This document shows, one piece after another, positions 1 through 14,670 of a stretch of 64,000 nucleotides of DNA; the stretch's first letter is position 1, and every line of letters starts with the position of its first letter. Origin of the DNA: Tenacibaculum jejuense (GTDB lineage: Bacteria; Bacteroidota; Bacteroidia; Flavobacteriales; Flavobacteriaceae); NCBI RefSeq assembly GCF_900198195.1, contig NZ_LT899436.1, positions 1,889,001 through 1,953,000 of the forward strand, given 5' to 3'. Below the pieces are notes generated by a model, which saw only the letters and a list, made by a program, of their open reading frames with translations, was not told where the DNA came from and ran no database searches. A program made the position numbers and the translations under genes.

Positions 1-642
1 CTTTCTGAATAGTACTTATATTTATTGTGTATAATAACTTTAATCTCGAAATATTTTTTAATACACTTTTAGTACCCAAAAGTACCAAGACTGATAATTT
101 AAGAGGATTTAATCTTAGATAATATTAACATTTTTAATTTTCCCAATAGAAAAACAAATATCATATACAAGACAAATGTTAACGTTGTGTTATATTGATA
201 AAAATTATTCTCCTGTAGAAGTTGTAATCACTAAATTTTTTGATTCAGAACTACTTTTTTTTGTAAAAAAAATAGTTTATGTGTTAATAATTGTTAAAAG
301 TTTTTATATTTATACTGTTGTTAAACCTCATTTAAGAATAACAACTTAACCAAACATTTCGAATTTCTAACTACTGTTATTTATAATAATCAGTATAAAG
401 TATAATAACGTATATGAATTAAATTACGCTCTAGTTCAAATCACATAATACAAAGATTTAGAAATTCACATGTAAGTTTCCCCGAGCCAGCCAATTTCTT
501 CTAATCTAAATTTAGCATTCTAAAGAAGCATTTAGTAACGGTTTTTTTTGTAGTGTTTGTATTCTGGTAAAGTAATTTTACAACTCATCTTCGTTTTTAT
601 CCTTTTAAATAGTTTTTAACTAACCTAAATAAGTCATTTTTT
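1..642. other. Non-coding leader region upstream of the giant adhesin
   Basis: No open frame with protein-like composition is visible on either strand. The stretch is very AT-rich with many homopolymers. It probably holds the promoter and a long leader for the adhesin operon, but I could not find a clean TAnnTTTG element close to the start codon at 643. The nearest approximations are TAATTTTA and TAGTTTTT between about 570 and 620. No gene, RNA or repeat is called here. Confidence 0.5.
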
Positions 643-3600
643 ATGAAAAAAAAGTACTCCATTATCAGTGCTTTAAGAGTAAAGGTGTTCCTATTGTTTG
701 TATTAGTAAATACATTAATACAATTCAATGCGGAAGCTCAAACATGTACAATTAATGCGGGAGATCTTAATTTTAGAATCTGTGAAGGTTCACCGTTTAA
801 TTTTACTGGGCAAGCTTTAACACCACCAGATCAAACAACTTGGACACAAATTGCAGGTCCGTCTGTTATCATCGATGATGTTAACGATCCTACTTCTGCA
901 GTTTTTGGAATGGTAGGAGGAAATACGTATCGTTTTAGTTTTTCCGCCAACTGTACACCATTAACTCAAGAAGTAGAAGTTATTGTTGAACCCCTAACAC
1001 AAGCCAATGGAGGAATGGACATAGAATTTTGTCCAGATAGTATGGGGAATGTTTCCGTTTCAGGTAATGCGCCTTTGGTTGCGGGAGAAACAGGAAGATG
1101 GGAAATCACATCAGCATCAAACCCTGCTGGTGTAACTATAGATTTTCCAAATTCAGAAACAACAACATTAACAATGCCAGCAACCAGTTGTGGTACATCT
1201 ACACTTTCTTGGATTATAGAAAGAGAATATGCACCGGGGTTATTTTGTAGATCACAATCTGATATCCAAGTAACCAATTATGGTGGAGTTCAACCCGTAG
1301 ACGCTGGTTTCGATCAAACATTGAGTAATTGTTATACAACTACTACAGGAACAAATTTAGATGCAACTTTTGGAGGTTGTAGTTTAAATGGTCAGGTTGG
1401 ATCTTGGAGTTTTGTTAGTGGACCAAGTATTCCAAATTTTGCAGATATTAATGACGCAGATACAGGTATTAGTGGTTTAAGAGAAGGAACTTATGTGTTA
1501 AGATGGAGCGTAGGAGGTCCTTGTTCAACTGCTGAAGATACAGTAACTATAACAGTACCGGCTGCAACACAAGATGTAACTGACGTATCTGGATCTCGAT
1601 TAAATTATTTTATATGTGATACAGGTATCAATGAAATAACATTAGAAGGAGCGCAACCACAATTTGCTGGAGAAACTGTTTCTTGGACGCAAACTGGAGG
1701 TACAGCATTACCAGGTGGTTCAATTCAATCACCAACAAGTCCAACTACGGTAATAAGCAATTTATCTCCAGCAGGAGATCCTTATACTTTTAGATATAGG
1801 TTAGTAAATTCAGTTACAGGATGTGATTCATTTAGAGAATACAGAGTTATTTTTAGAGGTTCATCTAGAACAGTTACTGTAAACAGTGGTAATGATATAT
1901 TCGGAACCTGTGGGCAAACTAATTTTGATATACCAATTGCATCTACAGGAACAGGTTTTAATCAATATAGAATTGTAAGTGGACCAGCTGATTCACCTTT
2001 AGGACCATTCCCAAACGCCCTCTCAAATGCAGGAGGAACCAACCTTAATGTAGATTTAGTAGAAGAAGGTACTTATGTTTTAGAATTTGTTAGAAGAGAA
2101 GGAGGACAATTATCTAGTGGATGTACAGATGGATTTGATACTATTAACATAACAGTTTCAGCAAATACAAATTCACCAAATGCAGGTTTAGACTTTAGTG
2201 AATCGTGTGGTACTGCATCTACAAGTTTAATAGGTAATATACCTACTGCAGGTACTCCAATTTGGAGTCAAATTAGTGGTCCAAATACAGCAACAATCGC
2301 AGACCCTTTTGTCACAACTGCAAATGTTTCTGGTTTAATTCCAGGTACATACGAATTTCAATATACTTTTCAAGGTGGTGGTTCGGCATGTCCAATCACA
2401 CCAGACACCGTAACAGTCAATGTTTCTAGTGGTTCCTTAACAGCTGCAGCTACAGGACCTGATCAAAACGTTTGTTTTGGAGCTCCAGTTTTTATGGCAG
2501 CAAATGAACCAGGAGCGGGAGAAATTGGAACATGGACGGCAGATCCTGGTAATCCAAGTACTGTGACATTTTCAGACATTAATGACCCTAATGCTGTAAT
2601 TACAGGTTTAACTAGTCCTTCTAGTTCATATATTTTTACTTGGACAATAGACTACACAAATCCAGGGCCTTCTGGATGTGCTACACCTACCTCTAATAAT
2701 ATAACAGTAAATACTACAGCAGATTCAGCACCAACACCCGCAGATGCTGGTCCAGATCAATGTTTGTCATCTGGAACTTTATCATTTAATTTAGGTGCTA
2801 ATGCAGCAGATATCGGTACAACTGGTACATGGACAGCTTCATCTGCTGCTGGTGTATCTTTTGCGCCTAATGCAAATGATCCTAATGCCACGGCCACTGT
2901 TCCTTCAGATGGAGCTTATACTTTTACATGGACAATAACCGATGATTCTGGTACATGTACCGCAACTATGGATGATGTAGATGTAGTTATTGCAGTCCCA
3001 GCTTCAGCATCAGCAGCACCAGATCAGTCTATTTGTGCTAGCTCTACAGTAATGACAGCTACTACTTCATCGGGAGCTACAGGAACATGGTCATATGTAT
3101 CGGGTCCTGGAGGTTTTTCATTTAGTGATATAAATGATCCAACAGCTACTGTTAGTTTTATAAGCAATGGAACATATGTTTTTGAATGGACAGTAGAAGC
3201 AGGAAGTTGTTCAACTGATTCTGATCAAATTACAATAGATGTAGGAATTCCACCTACAACAGCAAATGCTGGATCAGACCAAAATGTTTGTAACTTATCA
3301 AATGTAACACTTGGGGGAAATACTTTTAATTCCGGTACAGAAATAGGTACTTGGTCATTACTTGCAGGAGCGCCTAATAGTCCTAATATAGCAGATGCGA
3401 GTAACCCAAATACAAATGTTACTGGTTTAATAACAGGAACATATACTTTTAGATGGACTATTAAAGGTATTAATAACCCTCTTTGTCCTGAGTCTTTCGA
3501 TGATGTAATAGTTGAAGTTTACACAAGTGCAAATACAGGGCCAGATCAAAATTTATGTGATGTAACAAGTATATTTTTAGAAGGAAATGAAAATTCTACA

Positions 3601-6600
3601 GGTACTTGGACTAAAGTGTCTGGACCAGCAGGAGAAGTAATTTCACAGTCTCCATCACCTAATGGACCAGTAGCTAATGTAGATATTTCTACTTCAGGTC
3701 CTGGAACATATGTATTTCAATATACAACAGATGCACATACTTTTGCTTCTGGTGGAGGTTGTCCAAGTACTAACGATACAGTTCAAGTAATAGTTAGTGG
3801 AACACCAAGCTTTGACCCAGATGCAGGTCCCGATCAAGATATATGTAATGCAGATACCACCACGGCAACAATGGCAGGAAATACACCGCCAGCAGATGGT
3901 ACTACTGCAGAATGGATAATCACATTTGGTCCATCAGGTAATACAGCTGTTGTAGATTCACCAACTTCGCCTACAACCACAATAAGTGGATTAAGTACTC
4001 CAGGTATTTATGTAGTTGAATGGACTTTTTCTAACGGAAATTGTGTGAAGTTAGCTGATGTAATGAGGATAGAAGTTTTTGAAGCTCCAACACCAATTGA
4101 AGCAGGACCAGACCAGCCAAATGCGTGTCAGTTAGATTTTCAAACTAATGCAACTTTCCCAACAGTAGGACTTGGAGCATGGTCTATAACTAGTGCACCA
4201 GCAGGTTCTTCAACAACTATAGATAGCCCGAATAATCCAAATACAACATTATCAAACATAGAAGTAGGGACATATGTTCTTACATGGACTGTTTCTAATG
4301 GACCATTCACTAATCCTTCTGCTTGTGAACCACAACCAGATAGTGTAACAATAACATTTAACGATGTTCCTCCTACAGAAGCAGAAGCAGGGCCAGATCA
4401 AGTATTATGTGATGCTACTCAAACAAATTTGGGAGCAACACCTGTTTCATCTGGTATTGGAACATGGAGTTTAGTTTCAGGACCAAACAGTCCAACAATA
4501 ACAGCACCAAATAATCCTAATAGTATTGTTCTAGGTTTAGTAACTGGAACTTATGAGTTTAGATGGAGAACTACTACTACAGGTGATGATGGTTGTTCAT
4601 TTGAAGATACGGTAACTATAGAAGTAGTTTCAGATCCTCTTGTTGCAGAAGCAGGACCAGATCAGTGTATTGCTGAGTTTTCAAGTTTAACACTTGGAGC
4701 TACTCCAGCTTCTTCTGGAACTGGAACTTGGACGCAAGTATCTGGGCCTTCAACGGTAAATTTTATTGATAATGACAATCCAAATACAGCAGTAACAGGA
4801 GCTGGAGTAGGAATATATGTTTTTGAATGGACAGTAAATAATGGTACTTGTACACCAGTTAGTGATCGTGTTACCATAGAAATAAAAGCTAATGCTGATT
4901 TAGAATTAAACAAGTCTGCAAGTTTAACCTCAGTTAATGTAGGAGATGTTATAACTTTTACAGTAGCTGTATTTAATGATAATTCATCGTCTACTAATGC
5001 AAATGCAACAGGAGTTAATGTTCAAGATATTTTACCTGTAGGTTTTGACTTAGTTCCAGGTACGGTTAGTAATGGAGGAACGTTCGATTTAGGAAGTAAA
5101 ACTGTTACTTGGTCAGGATTAAATATTGCAAATGGAAGTACGATAAATTTAACATACGATGTCACCGTAAATGCGCCAACTGGAGCAGCAGGTGAATATA
5201 CAAATGTAGCACAAATTACAGCTAGTGATCAGTTTGATCCAGATAGTACACCGAATAATAATATTATCGCAGAAGATGATCAAGATGATGAAACTATAAC
5301 AATTCAATCAGCAGATTTATCTTTAGAAAAATTAGTTTCTCCAACAGATGTAAGTGTTGGAAATACAGTAACATTTACAATAAATGTTAGTAATGATGGT
5401 CCAGATATAGCTACAAATGTAGTTATTGAAGATATTATACCTGTTGGTTACAGTAATATAACAGCTATTAGTAGTAGTGGTACCTTAAACGGTACAGGAG
5501 ATGAAATCTCTTGGAGCTTAGCTAGTGTACCAGTTGGAGCGAATTCGGTTGTATTAACTTTTGACGCCATTGTGAATGCACCAACAGGAGCTGCAAATGA
5601 ATATACAAATTCAGTTCAAGTAATGGCTGCAGATCAAGCAGATCCAGATAGTACACCGGGAAATAAGGTTGCAACTGAAGATGATCAAGATGATGCAGCT
5701 ATTACCTTAGAGCAAGCTGATTTAGAATTAACAAAATCAGTTGCACCAACATCAGGAAATGCAGGAGATACAGTTACGTTTACGATTCAAGTGGATAATG
5801 TTGCAAGTGCAGCAACAACAGGAGATGCAACTGGAGTAGAAGTACAAGATATTTTACCATCAGGATATACATTAACACCTGGAACAATTTCATCAGGAGG
5901 TACTTACAATGCTGGTTCTGGAATTATTACATGGAGTGGCTTAAGTATTCCTAACGGAGGAAATACTGTATTAACATTTGACGCTACAGTAAATTCTACT
6001 GGTATATATGTGAATTCTGCTCAAGTAACAGCTTCAGATTTACCAGATCCAGATAGCACACCAGGAAATTCAATAGCAGCAGAAGATGATCAAGATGATG
6101 CTACATTTACATTAGATGAGATAGCTTTATCAGTTGATAAAAGAACAAACCCTGTTTTAACATCAACAACGGTTGGTAGTACAGTTACTTTTGAAATAGA
6201 AGTTTCTAATGCAGGTGGATTATCTACAGCTACAGGAGTTCAGATTCAAGATTTATTACCACCTGGTTATGAATTACAAACAGGAACAATATCTAATAGT
6301 GGTATTGCCAGTTTTGATAGAAAAACAATAACATGGAATAATTTGACTATAGCTTCAGGAAGTAGTATTGTACTAACATACGATGCTATTATAAATGCGC
6401 CAACTGGAGTTCCAGATGAATATAAAAACGTGGTTCAAGTTACTGATGCAGATCAAAATGATAATGGAAGTACACCAAATAACGATGATGGTGATCAAAG
6501 TGAACCAGATGAAGATGCTTTAACTATCCCAACTCCACAGCAATCAGATTTAAGTTTAGAGAAGTTAGTAAGTGATAGTACACCGAATGTTGGTGATACA

Positions 6601-9600
6601 GTTACCTTTAGCTTAGTGATCAGTAATGCAGGAACAAGCAATGCCACAGGAGTAAGTGTTGTTGATGTTGTACCAGCAGGATATAGCGGATTAACTAATC
6701 CAAACACAGTTGGAGGAGTTACTGGAGTTATCAGTGGCGGAAACACAGTTACTTGGACAGGTTTAAGTGTTCCAAATACAGGTTCAATTACGTTAACTTT
6801 TGAAGCAGTAGTTGATGCGCCAACAGGAGCAGCGAATGAATATTTAAATGTAGCTGAGATTACCTCGAGTGATCAATTTGATCCAGATAGTGATCCAACA
6901 AGTGATGCCAATACAGATGATAATGGAGATGGCATTGCAGATGATGATGAGGATAGTATTGCAGTAGTTCCAGAACAATCAGATTTAAGTATTGTTAAGG
7001 TTATCAGTGATAGTACCCCAAATGTAGGCGATGTAGTTACCTTCACATTAACGGTTACCAATGCAGGTCCAGACCCAGCTACCGGAGTTGCACTTCGTGA
7101 TGTAGTACCAAACGGATATACTATTGGAGTGATTAACGATAGCGGTATAGCAAGTGGTACAACCATAGACTGGACAGGTTTAAGTGTTCCAAACAACAAT
7201 GGAAGTATTAGTGTAAGTTATACAGCTACGGTCAATGCTCCAGGAGCAGGAATAAGTTATACGAATAATGCAGAGATTAGCGCTAGTGATCAATTTGATC
7301 CAGATAGTGATCCAACAGTAAATTCAGGAGTTGACGATAAAACCGATGGTTTACCAGATGATGATGAGACTAGTGTTACTCCAGTTGTAGAGCAAGCTGA
7401 TTTAAGTGTTAGTAAAGGCTTAGCAAGCGGAAGTGCTACCCCAAATGTAGGTGATGTTTTAGTCTTTGAATTAACAATAACCAATGCAGGACCAAGTGAT
7501 GCCACAGGGGTAGAGATCGTTGATACTTTACCAGTGGCTGGATATACTTTAGGTACGGTTAACAATGGCGGAACAGCAGCTGGAAATGTAGCTACGTGGA
7601 GTAATTTAAGTATTCCAAGTGGAGGATTAATCACCGTTACTTATGAAGCTACAGTGTTAGCCCCAGTCAGTCCAGCAGATCCAACCCAATATTTAAATGT
7701 TGCAGAGATTACAGCGAGCGATCAGTTTGATCCAAATAGTAGTCCAAATAATGATGATGGTGATCAGAGCGAGGATGATGAGACGAATTTCAACATCACT
7801 CCACAGCAATCAGATTTAAGTTTAGCGAAGAGTTTTACAGATAATAATGGAAACAATGTAGAAGTAGGTGATGTTCTTACGTTCACAGTTGCTTTAAGTA
7901 ACGCAGGTACAGATGTAGCCACAGGAGTAAGTGCTGCTGATGTTTTACCAGTAGGATATAGCATTGTAGCAGGTAGTATAGACAATGGCGGAATTTATAA
8001 CGCAGGAGCTACGACTATCAACTGGAGCGGACTTACGATTCCATTAACAGGATTAAATCTAACGTACCAAGTTACTGTAAATGCTCCAACAGGAGCAGCA
8101 GGTGAGTATACCAATGTAGCTCAAGTAACCGGAAGCGATCAGTTTGATCCAAATAGTACACCAAACAATGATGATGGCGATCAGAGTGAGGACGATGAAG
8201 ATAATGCGAGTGTTGTTCCAGGTCAAGCTGACTTAGAGTTATCAAAATCACCAAGTGTTAGTTCACCAAATGTAGGCGATGTAATTACTTATACTGTTAC
8301 GATTACTAACAATGGTACAAGTGATGCTACAGGTGTATCTGTTGCAGATACGGTTCCAAACGGATTACAAATAGTTACAGTTAATAACGGCGGAACACAG
8401 ACAGGTAATGTAATTACTTGGTCAGGTTTATCCGTATCAGCTACAGGAGGAAGTAACACATTATCTGTTACCTACACGGCTACCGTTTTAGCGCCAGGAG
8501 CAGGAGTAAGTTACAACAACGTTGCAGAGATTACGGCGAGTGATCAGTTTGATCCAAACAGTACACCAGATAACGATGATGGAGATCAGAGTGAGGACGA
8601 TGAAGTTTCTTCATTAATTACCCCACAGCAATCAGATTTAAGTTTAGAGAAGTTAGTAAGTGATAGTACACCGAATGTTGGTGATACAGTTACCTTTAGC
8701 TTAGTGATCAGTAATGCAGGAACAAGCAATGCCACAGGAGTAAGTGTTGTTGATGTTGTACCAGCAGGATATAGCGGATTAACTAATCCAAACACAGTTG
8801 GAGGAGTTACTGGAGTTATCAGTGGCGGAAACACAGTTACTTGGACAGGTTTAAGTGTTCCAAATACAGGTTCAATTACGTTAACTTTTGAAGCAGTAGT
8901 TGATGCGCCAACAGGAGCAGCGAATGAATATTTAAATGTAGCTGAGATTACCTCGAGTGATCAATTTGATCCAGATAGTGATCCAACAAGTGATGCCAAT
9001 ACAGATGATAATGGAGATGGCATTGCAGATGATGATGAGGATAGTATTGCAGTAGTTCCAGAACAATCAGATTTAAGTATTGTTAAGGTTATCAGTGATA
9101 GTACCCCAAATGTAGGCGATGTAGTTACCTTCACATTAACGGTTACCAATGCAGGTCCAGACCCAGCTACCGGAGTTGCACTTCGTGATGTAGTACCAAA
9201 CGGATATACTATTGGAGTGATTAACGATAGCGGTATAGCAAGTGGTACAACCATAGACTGGACAGGTTTAAGTGTTCCAAACAACAATGGAAGTATTAGT
9301 GTAAGTTATACAGCTACGGTCAATGCTCCAGGAGCAGGAATAAGTTATACGAATAATGCAGAGATTAGCGCTAGTGATCAATTTGATCCAGATAGTGATC
9401 CAACAGTAAATTCAGGAGTTGACGATAAAACCGATGGTTTACCAGATGATGATGAGACTAGTGTTACTCCAGTTGTAGAGCAAGCTGATTTAAGTGTTAG
9501 TAAAGGCTTAGCAAGCGGAAGTGCTACCCCAAATGTAGGTGATGTTTTAGTCTTTGAATTAACAATAACCAATGCAGGACCAAGTGATGCCACAGGGGTA

Positions 9601-12600
9601 GAGATCGTTGATACTTTACCAGTGGCTGGATATACTTTAGGTACGGTTAACAATGGCGGAACAGCAGCTGGAAATGTAGCTACGTGGAGTAATTTAAGTA
9701 TTCCAAGTGGAGGATTAATCACCGTTACTTATGAAGCTACAGTGTTAGCCCCAGTCAGTCCAGCAGATCCAACCCAATATTTAAATGTTGCAGAGATTAC
9801 AGCGAGCGATCAGTTTGATCCAAATAGTAGTCCAAATAATGATGATGGTGATCAGAGCGAGGATGATGAGACGAATTTCAACATCACTCCACAGCAATCA
9901 GATTTAAGTTTAGCGAAGAGTTTTACAGATAATAATGGAAACAATGTAGAAGTAGGTGATGTTCTTACGTTCACAGTTGCTTTAAGTAACGCAGGTACAG
10001 ATGTAGCCACAGGAGTAAGTGCTGCTGATGTTTTACCAGTAGGATATAGCATTGTAGCAGGTAGTATAGACAATGGCGGAATTTATAACGCAGGAGCTAC
10101 GACTATCAACTGGAGCGGACTTACGATTCCATTAACAGGATTAAATCTAACGTACCAAGTTACTGTAAATGCTCCAACAGGAGCAGCAGGTGAGTATACC
10201 AATGTAGCTCAAGTAACCGGAAGCGATCAGTTTGATCCAAATAGTACACCAAACAATGATGATGGCGATCAGAGTGAGGACGATGAAGATAATGCGAGTG
10301 TTGTTCCAGGTCAAGCTGACTTAGAGTTATCAAAATCACCAAGTGTTAGTTCACCAAATGTAGGCGATGTAATTACTTATACTGTTACGATTACTAACAA
10401 TGGTACAAGTGATGCTACAGGTGTATCTGTTGCAGATACGGTTCCAAACGGATTACAAATAGTTACAGTTAATAACGGCGGAACACAGACAGGTAATGTA
10501 ATTACTTGGTCAGGTTTATCCGTATCAGCTACAGGAGGAAGTAACACATTATCTGTTACCTACACGGCTACCGTTTTAGCGCCAGGAGCAGGAGTAAGTT
10601 ACAACAACGTTGCAGAGATTACGGCGAGTGATCAGTTTGATCCAAACAGTACACCAGATAACGATGATGGAGATCAGAGTGAGGACGATGAAGTTTCTTC
10701 ATTAATTACCCCACAGCAATCAGATTTAAGTTTAGAGAAGTTAGTAAGTGATAGCACACCGAATGTTGGTGATACAGTTACTTTTAGCTTAGTGATCAGT
10801 AATGCAGGAACAAGCAATGCCACAGGAGTAAGTGTTGTTGATGTTGTACCAGCAGGATATAGCGGATTAACTAATCCAAATACAGTTGGAGGAGTTACTG
10901 GAGTTATCAGTGGCGGAAACACAGTTACTTGGACAGGTTTAAGTGTTCCAAATTCAGGTTCAATTACGTTAACTTTTGAAGCAGTAGTTGATGCGCCAAC
11001 AGGAACAGCGAATGAATATTTAAATGTAGCCGAGATTACCTCGAGTGATCAATTTGATCCAGATAGTGATCCAACAAGTGATGCCAATACAGATGATAAT
11101 GGAGATGGCATTGCAGATGATGATGAGGATAGTATTGCAGTAGTTCCAGAACAATCAGATTTAAGTATTGTTAAGGTTATCAGTGATAGTACCCCAAATG
11201 TAGGCGATGTAGTTACCTTCACATTAACGGTTACCAATGCAGGTCCAGACCCAGCTACCGGAGTTGCACTTCGTGATGTAGTACCAAACGGATATACTAT
11301 TGGAGTGATTAACGATAGCGGTATAGCAAGTGGTACAACCATAGACTGGACAGGTTTAAGTGTTCCAAACAACAATGGAAGTATTAGTGTAAGTTATACA
11401 GCTACGGTCAATGCTCCAGGAGCAGGAATAAGTTATACGAATAATGCAGAGATTAGCGCTAGTGATCAATTTGATCCAGATAGTGATCCAACAGCCAATT
11501 CAGGAGTTGACGATAAAACCGATGGTTTACCAGATGATGATGAGACTAGTGTTACTCCAGTTGTAGAGCAAGCTGATTTAAGTGTTAGTAAAGGCTTAGC
11601 AAGCGGAAGTGCTACCCCAAATGTAGGTGATGTTTTAGTCTTTGAATTAACAATAACCAATGCAGGACCAAGTGATGCCACAGGGGTAGAGATCGTTGAT
11701 ACTTTACCAGTGGCTGGATATACTTTAGGTACGGTTAACAATGGCGGAACAGCAGCTGGAAATGTAGCTACGTGGAGTAATTTAAGTATTCCAAGTGGAG
11801 GATTAATCACCGTTACTTATGAAGCTACAGTGTTAGCCCCAGTCAGTCCAGCAGATCCAACCCAATATTTAAATGTTGCAGAGATTACAGCGAGTGATCA
11901 GTTTGATCCAAATAGTAGTCCAAATAATGATGATGGTGATCAGAGTGAGGATGATGAGACGAATTTCAACATCACTCCACAGCAATCAGATTTAAGTTTA
12001 GCGAAGAGTTTTACAGATAATAATGGAAACAATGTAGAAGTAGGTGATGTTCTTACGTTCACAGTTGCTTTAAGTAACGCAGGTACAGATGTAGCCACAG
12101 GAGTAAGTGCTGCTGATGTTTTACCAGTAGGATATAGCATTGTAGCAGGTAGTATAGACAATGGCGGAATTTATAACGCAGGAGCTACGACTATCAACTG
12201 GAGCGGACTTACGATTCCATTAACAGGATTAAATCTAACGTACCAAGTTACTGTAAATGCTCCAACAGGAGCAGCAGGTGAGTATACCAATGTAGCTCAA
12301 GTAACCGGAAGCGATCAGTTTGATCCAAATAGTAGTCCAAACAATGATGATGGCGACCAGAGTGAAGATGATGAAGATAATGCGAGTGTTGTTCCAGGTC
12401 AGGCTGACTTAGAGTTATCAAAATCACCAAGTGTTAGTTCACCAAATGTAGGGGATGTAATTACTTATACTGTTACGATTACTAACAATGGTACAAGTGA
12501 TGCTACAGGTGTATCTGTTGCAGATACGGTTCCAAACGGATTACAAATAGTTACAGTTAATAACGGCGGAACACAGACAGGTAATGTAATTACTTGGTCA

Positions 12601-14670
12601 GGTTTATCCGTATCAGCTACAGGAGGAAGTAACACATTATCTGTTACCTACACGGCTACCGTTTTAGCGCCAGGAGCAGGAGTAAGTTACAACAACGTTG
12701 CAGAGATTACGGCGAGTGATCAGTTTGATCCAAACAGTACACCAGATAACGATGATGGAGATCAGAGTGAGGACGATGAAGTTTCTTCATTAATTACCCC
12801 ACAGCAATCAGATTTAAGTTTAGAGAAGTTAGTAAGTGATAGCACACCGAATGTTGGTGATACAGTTACTTTTAGCTTAGTGATCAGTAATGCAGGAACA
12901 AGCAATGCCACAGGAGTAAGTGTTGTTGATGTTGTACCAGCAGGATATAGCGGATTAACTAATCCAAATACAGTTGGAGGAGTTACTGGAGTTATCAGTG
13001 GCGGAAACACAGTTACTTGGACAGGTTTAAGTGTTCCAAATTCAGGTTCAATTACGTTAACTTTTGAAGCAGTAGTTGATGCGCCAACAGGAACAGCGAA
13101 TGAATATTTAAATGTAGCCGAGATTACCTCGAGTGATCAATTTGATCCAGATAGTGATCCAACAAGTGATGCCAATACAGATGATAATGGAGATGGCATT
13201 GCAGATGATGATGAGGATAGTATTGCAGTAGTTCCAGAACAATCAGATTTAAGTATTGTTAAGGTTATCAGTGATAGTACCCCAAATGTAGGCGATGTAG
13301 TTACCTTCACATTAACGGTTACCAATGCAGGTCCAGACCCAGCTACCGGAGTTGCACTTCGTGATGTAGTACCAAACGGATATACTATTGGAGTGATTAA
13401 CGATAGCGGTATAGCAAGTGGTACAACCATAGACTGGACAGGTTTAAGTGTTCCAAACAACAATGGAAGTATTAGTGTAAGTTATACAGCTACGGTCAAT
13501 GCTCCAGGAGCAGGAATAAGTTATACGAATAATGCAGAGATTAGCGCTAGTGATCAATTTGATCCAGATAGTGATCCAACAGCCAATTCAGGAGTTGACG
13601 ATAAAACCGATGGTTTACCAGATGATGATGAGACTAGTGTTACTCCAGTTGTAGAGCAAGCTGATTTAAGTGTTAGTAAAGGCTTAGCAAGCGGAAGTGC
13701 TACCCCAAATGTAGGTGATGTTTTAGTCTTTGAATTAACAATAACCAATGCAGGACCAAGTGATGCCACAGGGGTAGAGATCGTTGATACTTTACCAGTG
13801 GCTGGATATACTTTAGGTACGGTTAACAATGGCGGAACAGCAGCTGGAAATGTAGCTACGTGGAGTAATTTAAGTATTCCAAGTGGAGGATTAATCACCG
13901 TTACTTATGAAGCTACAGTGTTAGCCCCAGTCAGTCCAGCAGATCCAACCCAATATTTAAATGTTGCAGAGATTACAGCGAGTGATCAGTTTGATCCAAA
14001 TAGTAGTCCAAATAATGATGATGGTGATCAGAGTGAGGATGATGAGACGAATTTCAACATCACTCCACAGCAATCAGATTTAAGTTTAGCGAAGAGTTTT
14101 ACAGATAATAATGGAAACAATGTAGAAGTAGGTGATGTTCTTACGTTCACAGTTGCTTTAAGTAACGCAGGTACAGATGTAGCCACAGGAGTAAGTGTTG
14201 CCGATGTTTTACCAGTAGGTTATAGCATTGTACCAGGTAGTATAGACAATGGCGGAATTTATAACGCAGGAGCTACGACTATCAACTGGAGCGGACTTAC
14301 GATTCCATTAACAGGATTAAATCTAACGTACCAAGTTACTGTAAATGCTCCAACAGGAGCAGCAGGCGAGTATACCAATGTAGTTCAAGTAACCGGAAGC
14401 GATCAGTTTGATCCAAATAGTAGTCCAAACAATGATGATGGCGACCAGAGTGAAGATGATGAAGATAATGCGAGTGTTGTTCCAGGTCAGGCTGACTTAG
14501 AGTTATCAAAATCACCAAGTGTTAGTTCACCAAATGTAGGGGATGTAATTACTTATACTGTTACGATTACTAACAATGGTACAAGTGATGCTACAGGTGT
14601 ATCTGTTGCAGATACGGTTCCAAACGGATTACAAGTAGTTACTATAATAATGGAGGATACAGACAGGTAA
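643..14670 (+). CDS. Giant T9SS-exported adhesin, N-terminal part (PKD-like and DUF11 repeats)
   Basis: This is the first 4675 codons of a giant cell-surface adhesin. Residues 1-33 form a signal peptide ending AEAQ. Residues about 34-1415 contain roughly fifteen PKD-like domains of 85-100 residues, each opening with an AGPDQ-x-C type motif and carrying a second Cys near its end, which suggests one disulfide per domain. From about 1416 the protein switches to DUF11-like domains: four single ones, then the 696-residue super-repeats. Each DUF11 domain ends in an acidic loop such as [12 protein letters not shown], which could bind calcium. The stop at 14668-14670 follows local frameshifts and is very unlikely to be the true end, because the same frame resumes downstream and runs to a sorting domain. 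Downstream SprF-like and OmpA-like genes fit a T9SS substrate cassette. Role in adhesion or gliding is inferred from family architecture. Confidence 0.85.
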   Translation: MKKKYSIISALRVKVFLLFVLVNTLIQFNAEAQTCTINAGDLNFRICEGSPFNFTGQALTPPDQTTWTQIAGPSVIIDDVNDPTSAVFGMVGGNTYRFSFSANCTPLTQEVEVIVEPLTQANGGMDIEFCPDSMGNVSVSGNAPLVAGETGRWEITSASNPAGVTIDFPNSETTTLTMPATSCGTSTLSWIIEREYAPGLFCRSQSDIQVTNYGGVQPVDAGFDQTLSNCYTTTTGTNLDATFGGCSLNGQVGSWSFVSGPSIPNFADINDADTGISGLREGTYVLRWSVGGPCSTAEDTVTITVPAATQDVTDVSGSRLNYFICDTGINEITLEGAQPQFAGETVSWTQTGGTALPGGSIQSPTSPTTVISNLSPAGDPYTFRYRLVNSVTGCDSFREYRVIFRGSSRTVTVNSGNDIFGTCGQTNFDIPIASTGTGFNQYRIVSGPADSPLGPFPNALSNAGGTNLNVDLVEEGTYVLEFVRREGGQLSSGCTDGFDTINITVSANTNSPNAGLDFSESCGTASTSLIGNIPTAGTPIWSQISGPNTATIADPFVTTANVSGLIPGTYEFQYTFQGGGSACPITPDTVTVNVSSGSLTAAATGPDQNVCFGAPVFMAANEPGAGEIGTWTADPGNPSTVTFSDINDPNAVITGLTSPSSSYIFTWTIDYTNPGPSGCATPTSNNITVNTTADSAPTPADAGPDQCLSSGTLSFNLGANAADIGTTGTWTASSAAGVSFAPNANDPNATATVPSDGAYTFTWTITDDSGTCTATMDDVDVVIAVPASASAAPDQSICASSTVMTATTSSGATGTWSYVSGPGGFSFSDINDPTATVSFISNGTYVFEWTVEAGSCSTDSDQITIDVGIPPTTANAGSDQNVCNLSNVTLGGNTFNSGTEIGTWSLLAGAPNSPNIADASNPNTNVTGLITGTYTFRWTIKGINNPLCPESFDDVIVEVYTSANTGPDQNLCDVTSIFLEGNENSTGTWTKVSGPAGEVISQSPSPNGPVANVDISTSGPGTYVFQYTTDAHTFASGGGCPSTNDTVQVIVSGTPSFDPDAGPDQDICNADTTTATMAGNTPPADGTTAEWIITFGPSGNTAVVDSPTSPTTTISGLSTPGIYVVEWTFSNGNCVKLADVMRIEVFEAPTPIEAGPDQPNACQLDFQTNATFPTVGLGAWSITSAPAGSSTTIDSPNNPNTTLSNIEVGTYVLTWTVSNGPFTNPSACEPQPDSVTITFNDVPPTEAEAGPDQVLCDATQTNLGATPVSSGIGTWSLVSGPNSPTITAPNNPNSIVLGLVTGTYEFRWRTTTTGDDGCSFEDTVTIEVVSDPLVAEAGPDQCIAEFSSLTLGATPASSGTGTWTQVSGPSTVNFIDNDNPNTAVTGAGVGIYVFEWTVNNGTCTPVSDRVTIEIKANADLELNKSASLTSVNVGDVITFTVAVFNDNSSSTNANATGVNVQDILPVGFDLVPGTVSNGGTFDLGSKTVTWSGLNIANGSTINLTYDVTVNAPTGAAGEYTNVAQITASDQFDPDSTPNNNIIAEDDQDDETITIQSADLSLEKLVSPTDVSVGNTVTFTINVSNDGPDIATNVVIEDIIPVGYSNITAISSSGTLNGTGDEISWSLASVPVGANSVVLTFDAIVNAPTGAANEYTNSVQVMAADQADPDSTPGNKVATEDDQDDAAITLEQADLELTKSVAPTSGNAGDTVTFTIQVDNVASAATTGDATGVEVQDILPSGYTLTPGTISSGGTYNAGSGIITWSGLSIPNGGNTVLTFDATVNSTGIYVNSAQVTASDLPDPDSTPGNSIAAEDDQDDATFTLDEIALSVDKRTNPVLTSTTVGSTVTFEIEVSNAGGLSTATGVQIQDLLPPGYELQTGTISNSGIASFDRKTITWNNLTIASGSSIVLTYDAIINAPTGVPDEYKNVVQVTDADQNDNGSTPNNDDGDQSEPDEDALTIPTPQQSDLSLEKLVSDSTPNVGDTVTFSLVISNAGTSNATGVSVVDVVPAGYSGLTNPNTVGGVTGVISGGNTVTWTGLSVPNTGSITLTFEAVVDAPTGAANEYLNVAEITSSDQFDPDSDPTSDANTDDNGDGIADDDEDSIAVVPEQSDLSIVKVISDSTPNVGDVVTFTLTVTNAGPDPATGVALRDVVPNGYTIGVINDSGIASGTTIDWTGLSVPNNNGSISVSYTATVNAPGAGISYTNNAEISASDQFDPDSDPTVNSGVDDKTDGLPDDDETSVTPVVEQADLSVSKGLASGSATPNVGDVLVFELTITNAGPSDATGVEIVDTLPVAGYTLGTVNNGGTAAGNVATWSNLSIPSGGLITVTYEATVLAPVSPADPTQYLNVAEITASDQFDPNSSPNNDDGDQSEDDETNFNITPQQSDLSLAKSFTDNNGNNVEVGDVLTFTVALSNAGTDVATGVSAADVLPVGYSIVAGSIDNGGIYNAGATTINWSGLTIPLTGLNLTYQVTVNAPTGAAGEYTNVAQVTGSDQFDPNSTPNNDDGDQSEDDEDNASVVPGQADLELSKSPSVSSPNVGDVITYTVTITNNGTSDATGVSVADTVPNGLQIVTVNNGGTQTGNVITWSGLSVSATGGSNTLSVTYTATVLAPGAGVSYNNVAEITASDQFDPNSTPDNDDGDQSEDDEVSSLITPQQSDLSLEKLVSDSTPNVGDTVTFSLVISNAGTSNATGVSVVDVVPAGYSGLTNPNTVGGVTGVISGGNTVTWTGLSVPNTGSITLTFEAVVDAPTGAANEYLNVAEITSSDQFDPDSDPTSDANTDDNGDGIADDDEDSIAVVPEQSDLSIVKVISDSTPNVGDVVTFTLTVTNAGPDPATGVALRDVVPNGYTIGVINDSGIASGTTIDWTGLSVPNNNGSISVSYTATVNAPGAGISYTNNAEISASDQFDPDSDPTVNSGVDDKTDGLPDDDETSVTPVVEQADLSVSKGLASGSATPNVGDVLVFELTITNAGPSDATGVEIVDTLPVAGYTLGTVNNGGTAAGNVATWSNLSIPSGGLITVTYEATVLAPVSPADPTQYLNVAEITASDQFDPNSSPNNDDGDQSEDDETNFNITPQQSDLSLAKSFTDNNGNNVEVGDVLTFTVALSNAGTDVATGVSAADVLPVGYSIVAGSIDNGGIYNAGATTINWSGLTIPLTGLNLTYQVTVNAPTGAAGEYTNVAQVTGSDQFDPNSTPNNDDGDQSEDDEDNASVVPGQADLELSKSPSVSSPNVGDVITYTVTITNNGTSDATGVSVADTVPNGLQIVTVNNGGTQTGNVITWSGLSVSATGGSNTLSVTYTATVLAPGAGVSYNNVAEITASDQFDPNSTPDNDDGDQSEDDEVSSLITPQQSDLSLEKLVSDSTPNVGDTVTFSLVISNAGTSNATGVSVVDVVPAGYSGLTNPNTVGGVTGVISGGNTVTWTGLSVPNSGSITLTFEAVVDAPTGTANEYLNVAEITSSDQFDPDSDPTSDANTDDNGDGIADDDEDSIAVVPEQSDLSIVKVISDSTPNVGDVVTFTLTVTNAGPDPATGVALRDVVPNGYTIGVINDSGIASGTTIDWTGLSVPNNNGSISVSYTATVNAPGAGISYTNNAEISASDQFDPDSDPTANSGVDDKTDGLPDDDETSVTPVVEQADLSVSKGLASGSATPNVGDVLVFELTITNAGPSDATGVEIVDTLPVAGYTLGTVNNGGTAAGNVATWSNLSIPSGGLITVTYEATVLAPVSPADPTQYLNVAEITASDQFDPNSSPNNDDGDQSEDDETNFNITPQQSDLSLAKSFTDNNGNNVEVGDVLTFTVALSNAGTDVATGVSAADVLPVGYSIVAGSIDNGGIYNAGATTINWSGLTIPLTGLNLTYQVTVNAPTGAAGEYTNVAQVTGSDQFDPNSSPNNDDGDQSEDDEDNASVVPGQADLELSKSPSVSSPNVGDVITYTVTITNNGTSDATGVSVADTVPNGLQIVTVNNGGTQTGNVITWSGLSVSATGGSNTLSVTYTATVLAPGAGVSYNNVAEITASDQFDPNSTPDNDDGDQSEDDEVSSLITPQQSDLSLEKLVSDSTPNVGDTVTFSLVISNAGTSNATGVSVVDVVPAGYSGLTNPNTVGGVTGVISGGNTVTWTGLSVPNSGSITLTFEAVVDAPTGTANEYLNVAEITSSDQFDPDSDPTSDANTDDNGDGIADDDEDSIAVVPEQSDLSIVKVISDSTPNVGDVVTFTLTVTNAGPDPATGVALRDVVPNGYTIGVINDSGIASGTTIDWTGLSVPNNNGSISVSYTATVNAPGAGISYTNNAEISASDQFDPDSDPTANSGVDDKTDGLPDDDETSVTPVVEQADLSVSKGLASGSATPNVGDVLVFELTITNAGPSDATGVEIVDTLPVAGYTLGTVNNGGTAAGNVATWSNLSIPSGGLITVTYEATVLAPVSPADPTQYLNVAEITASDQFDPNSSPNNDDGDQSEDDETNFNITPQQSDLSLAKSFTDNNGNNVEVGDVLTFTVALSNAGTDVATGVSVADVLPVGYSIVPGSIDNGGIYNAGATTINWSGLTIPLTGLNLTYQVTVNAPTGAAGEYTNVVQVTGSDQFDPNSSPNNDDGDQSEDDEDNASVVPGQADLELSKSPSVSSPNVGDVITYTVTITNNGTSDATGVSVADTVPNGLQVVTIIMEDTDR

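Noticed and set aside
14668..14670. Stop codon as the true end of the adhesin
   Set aside because: It follows several small deletions relative to the intact copy at 18.9 kb. The original frame resumes after the seam and ends in a sorting domain, so it is not a natural terminus.
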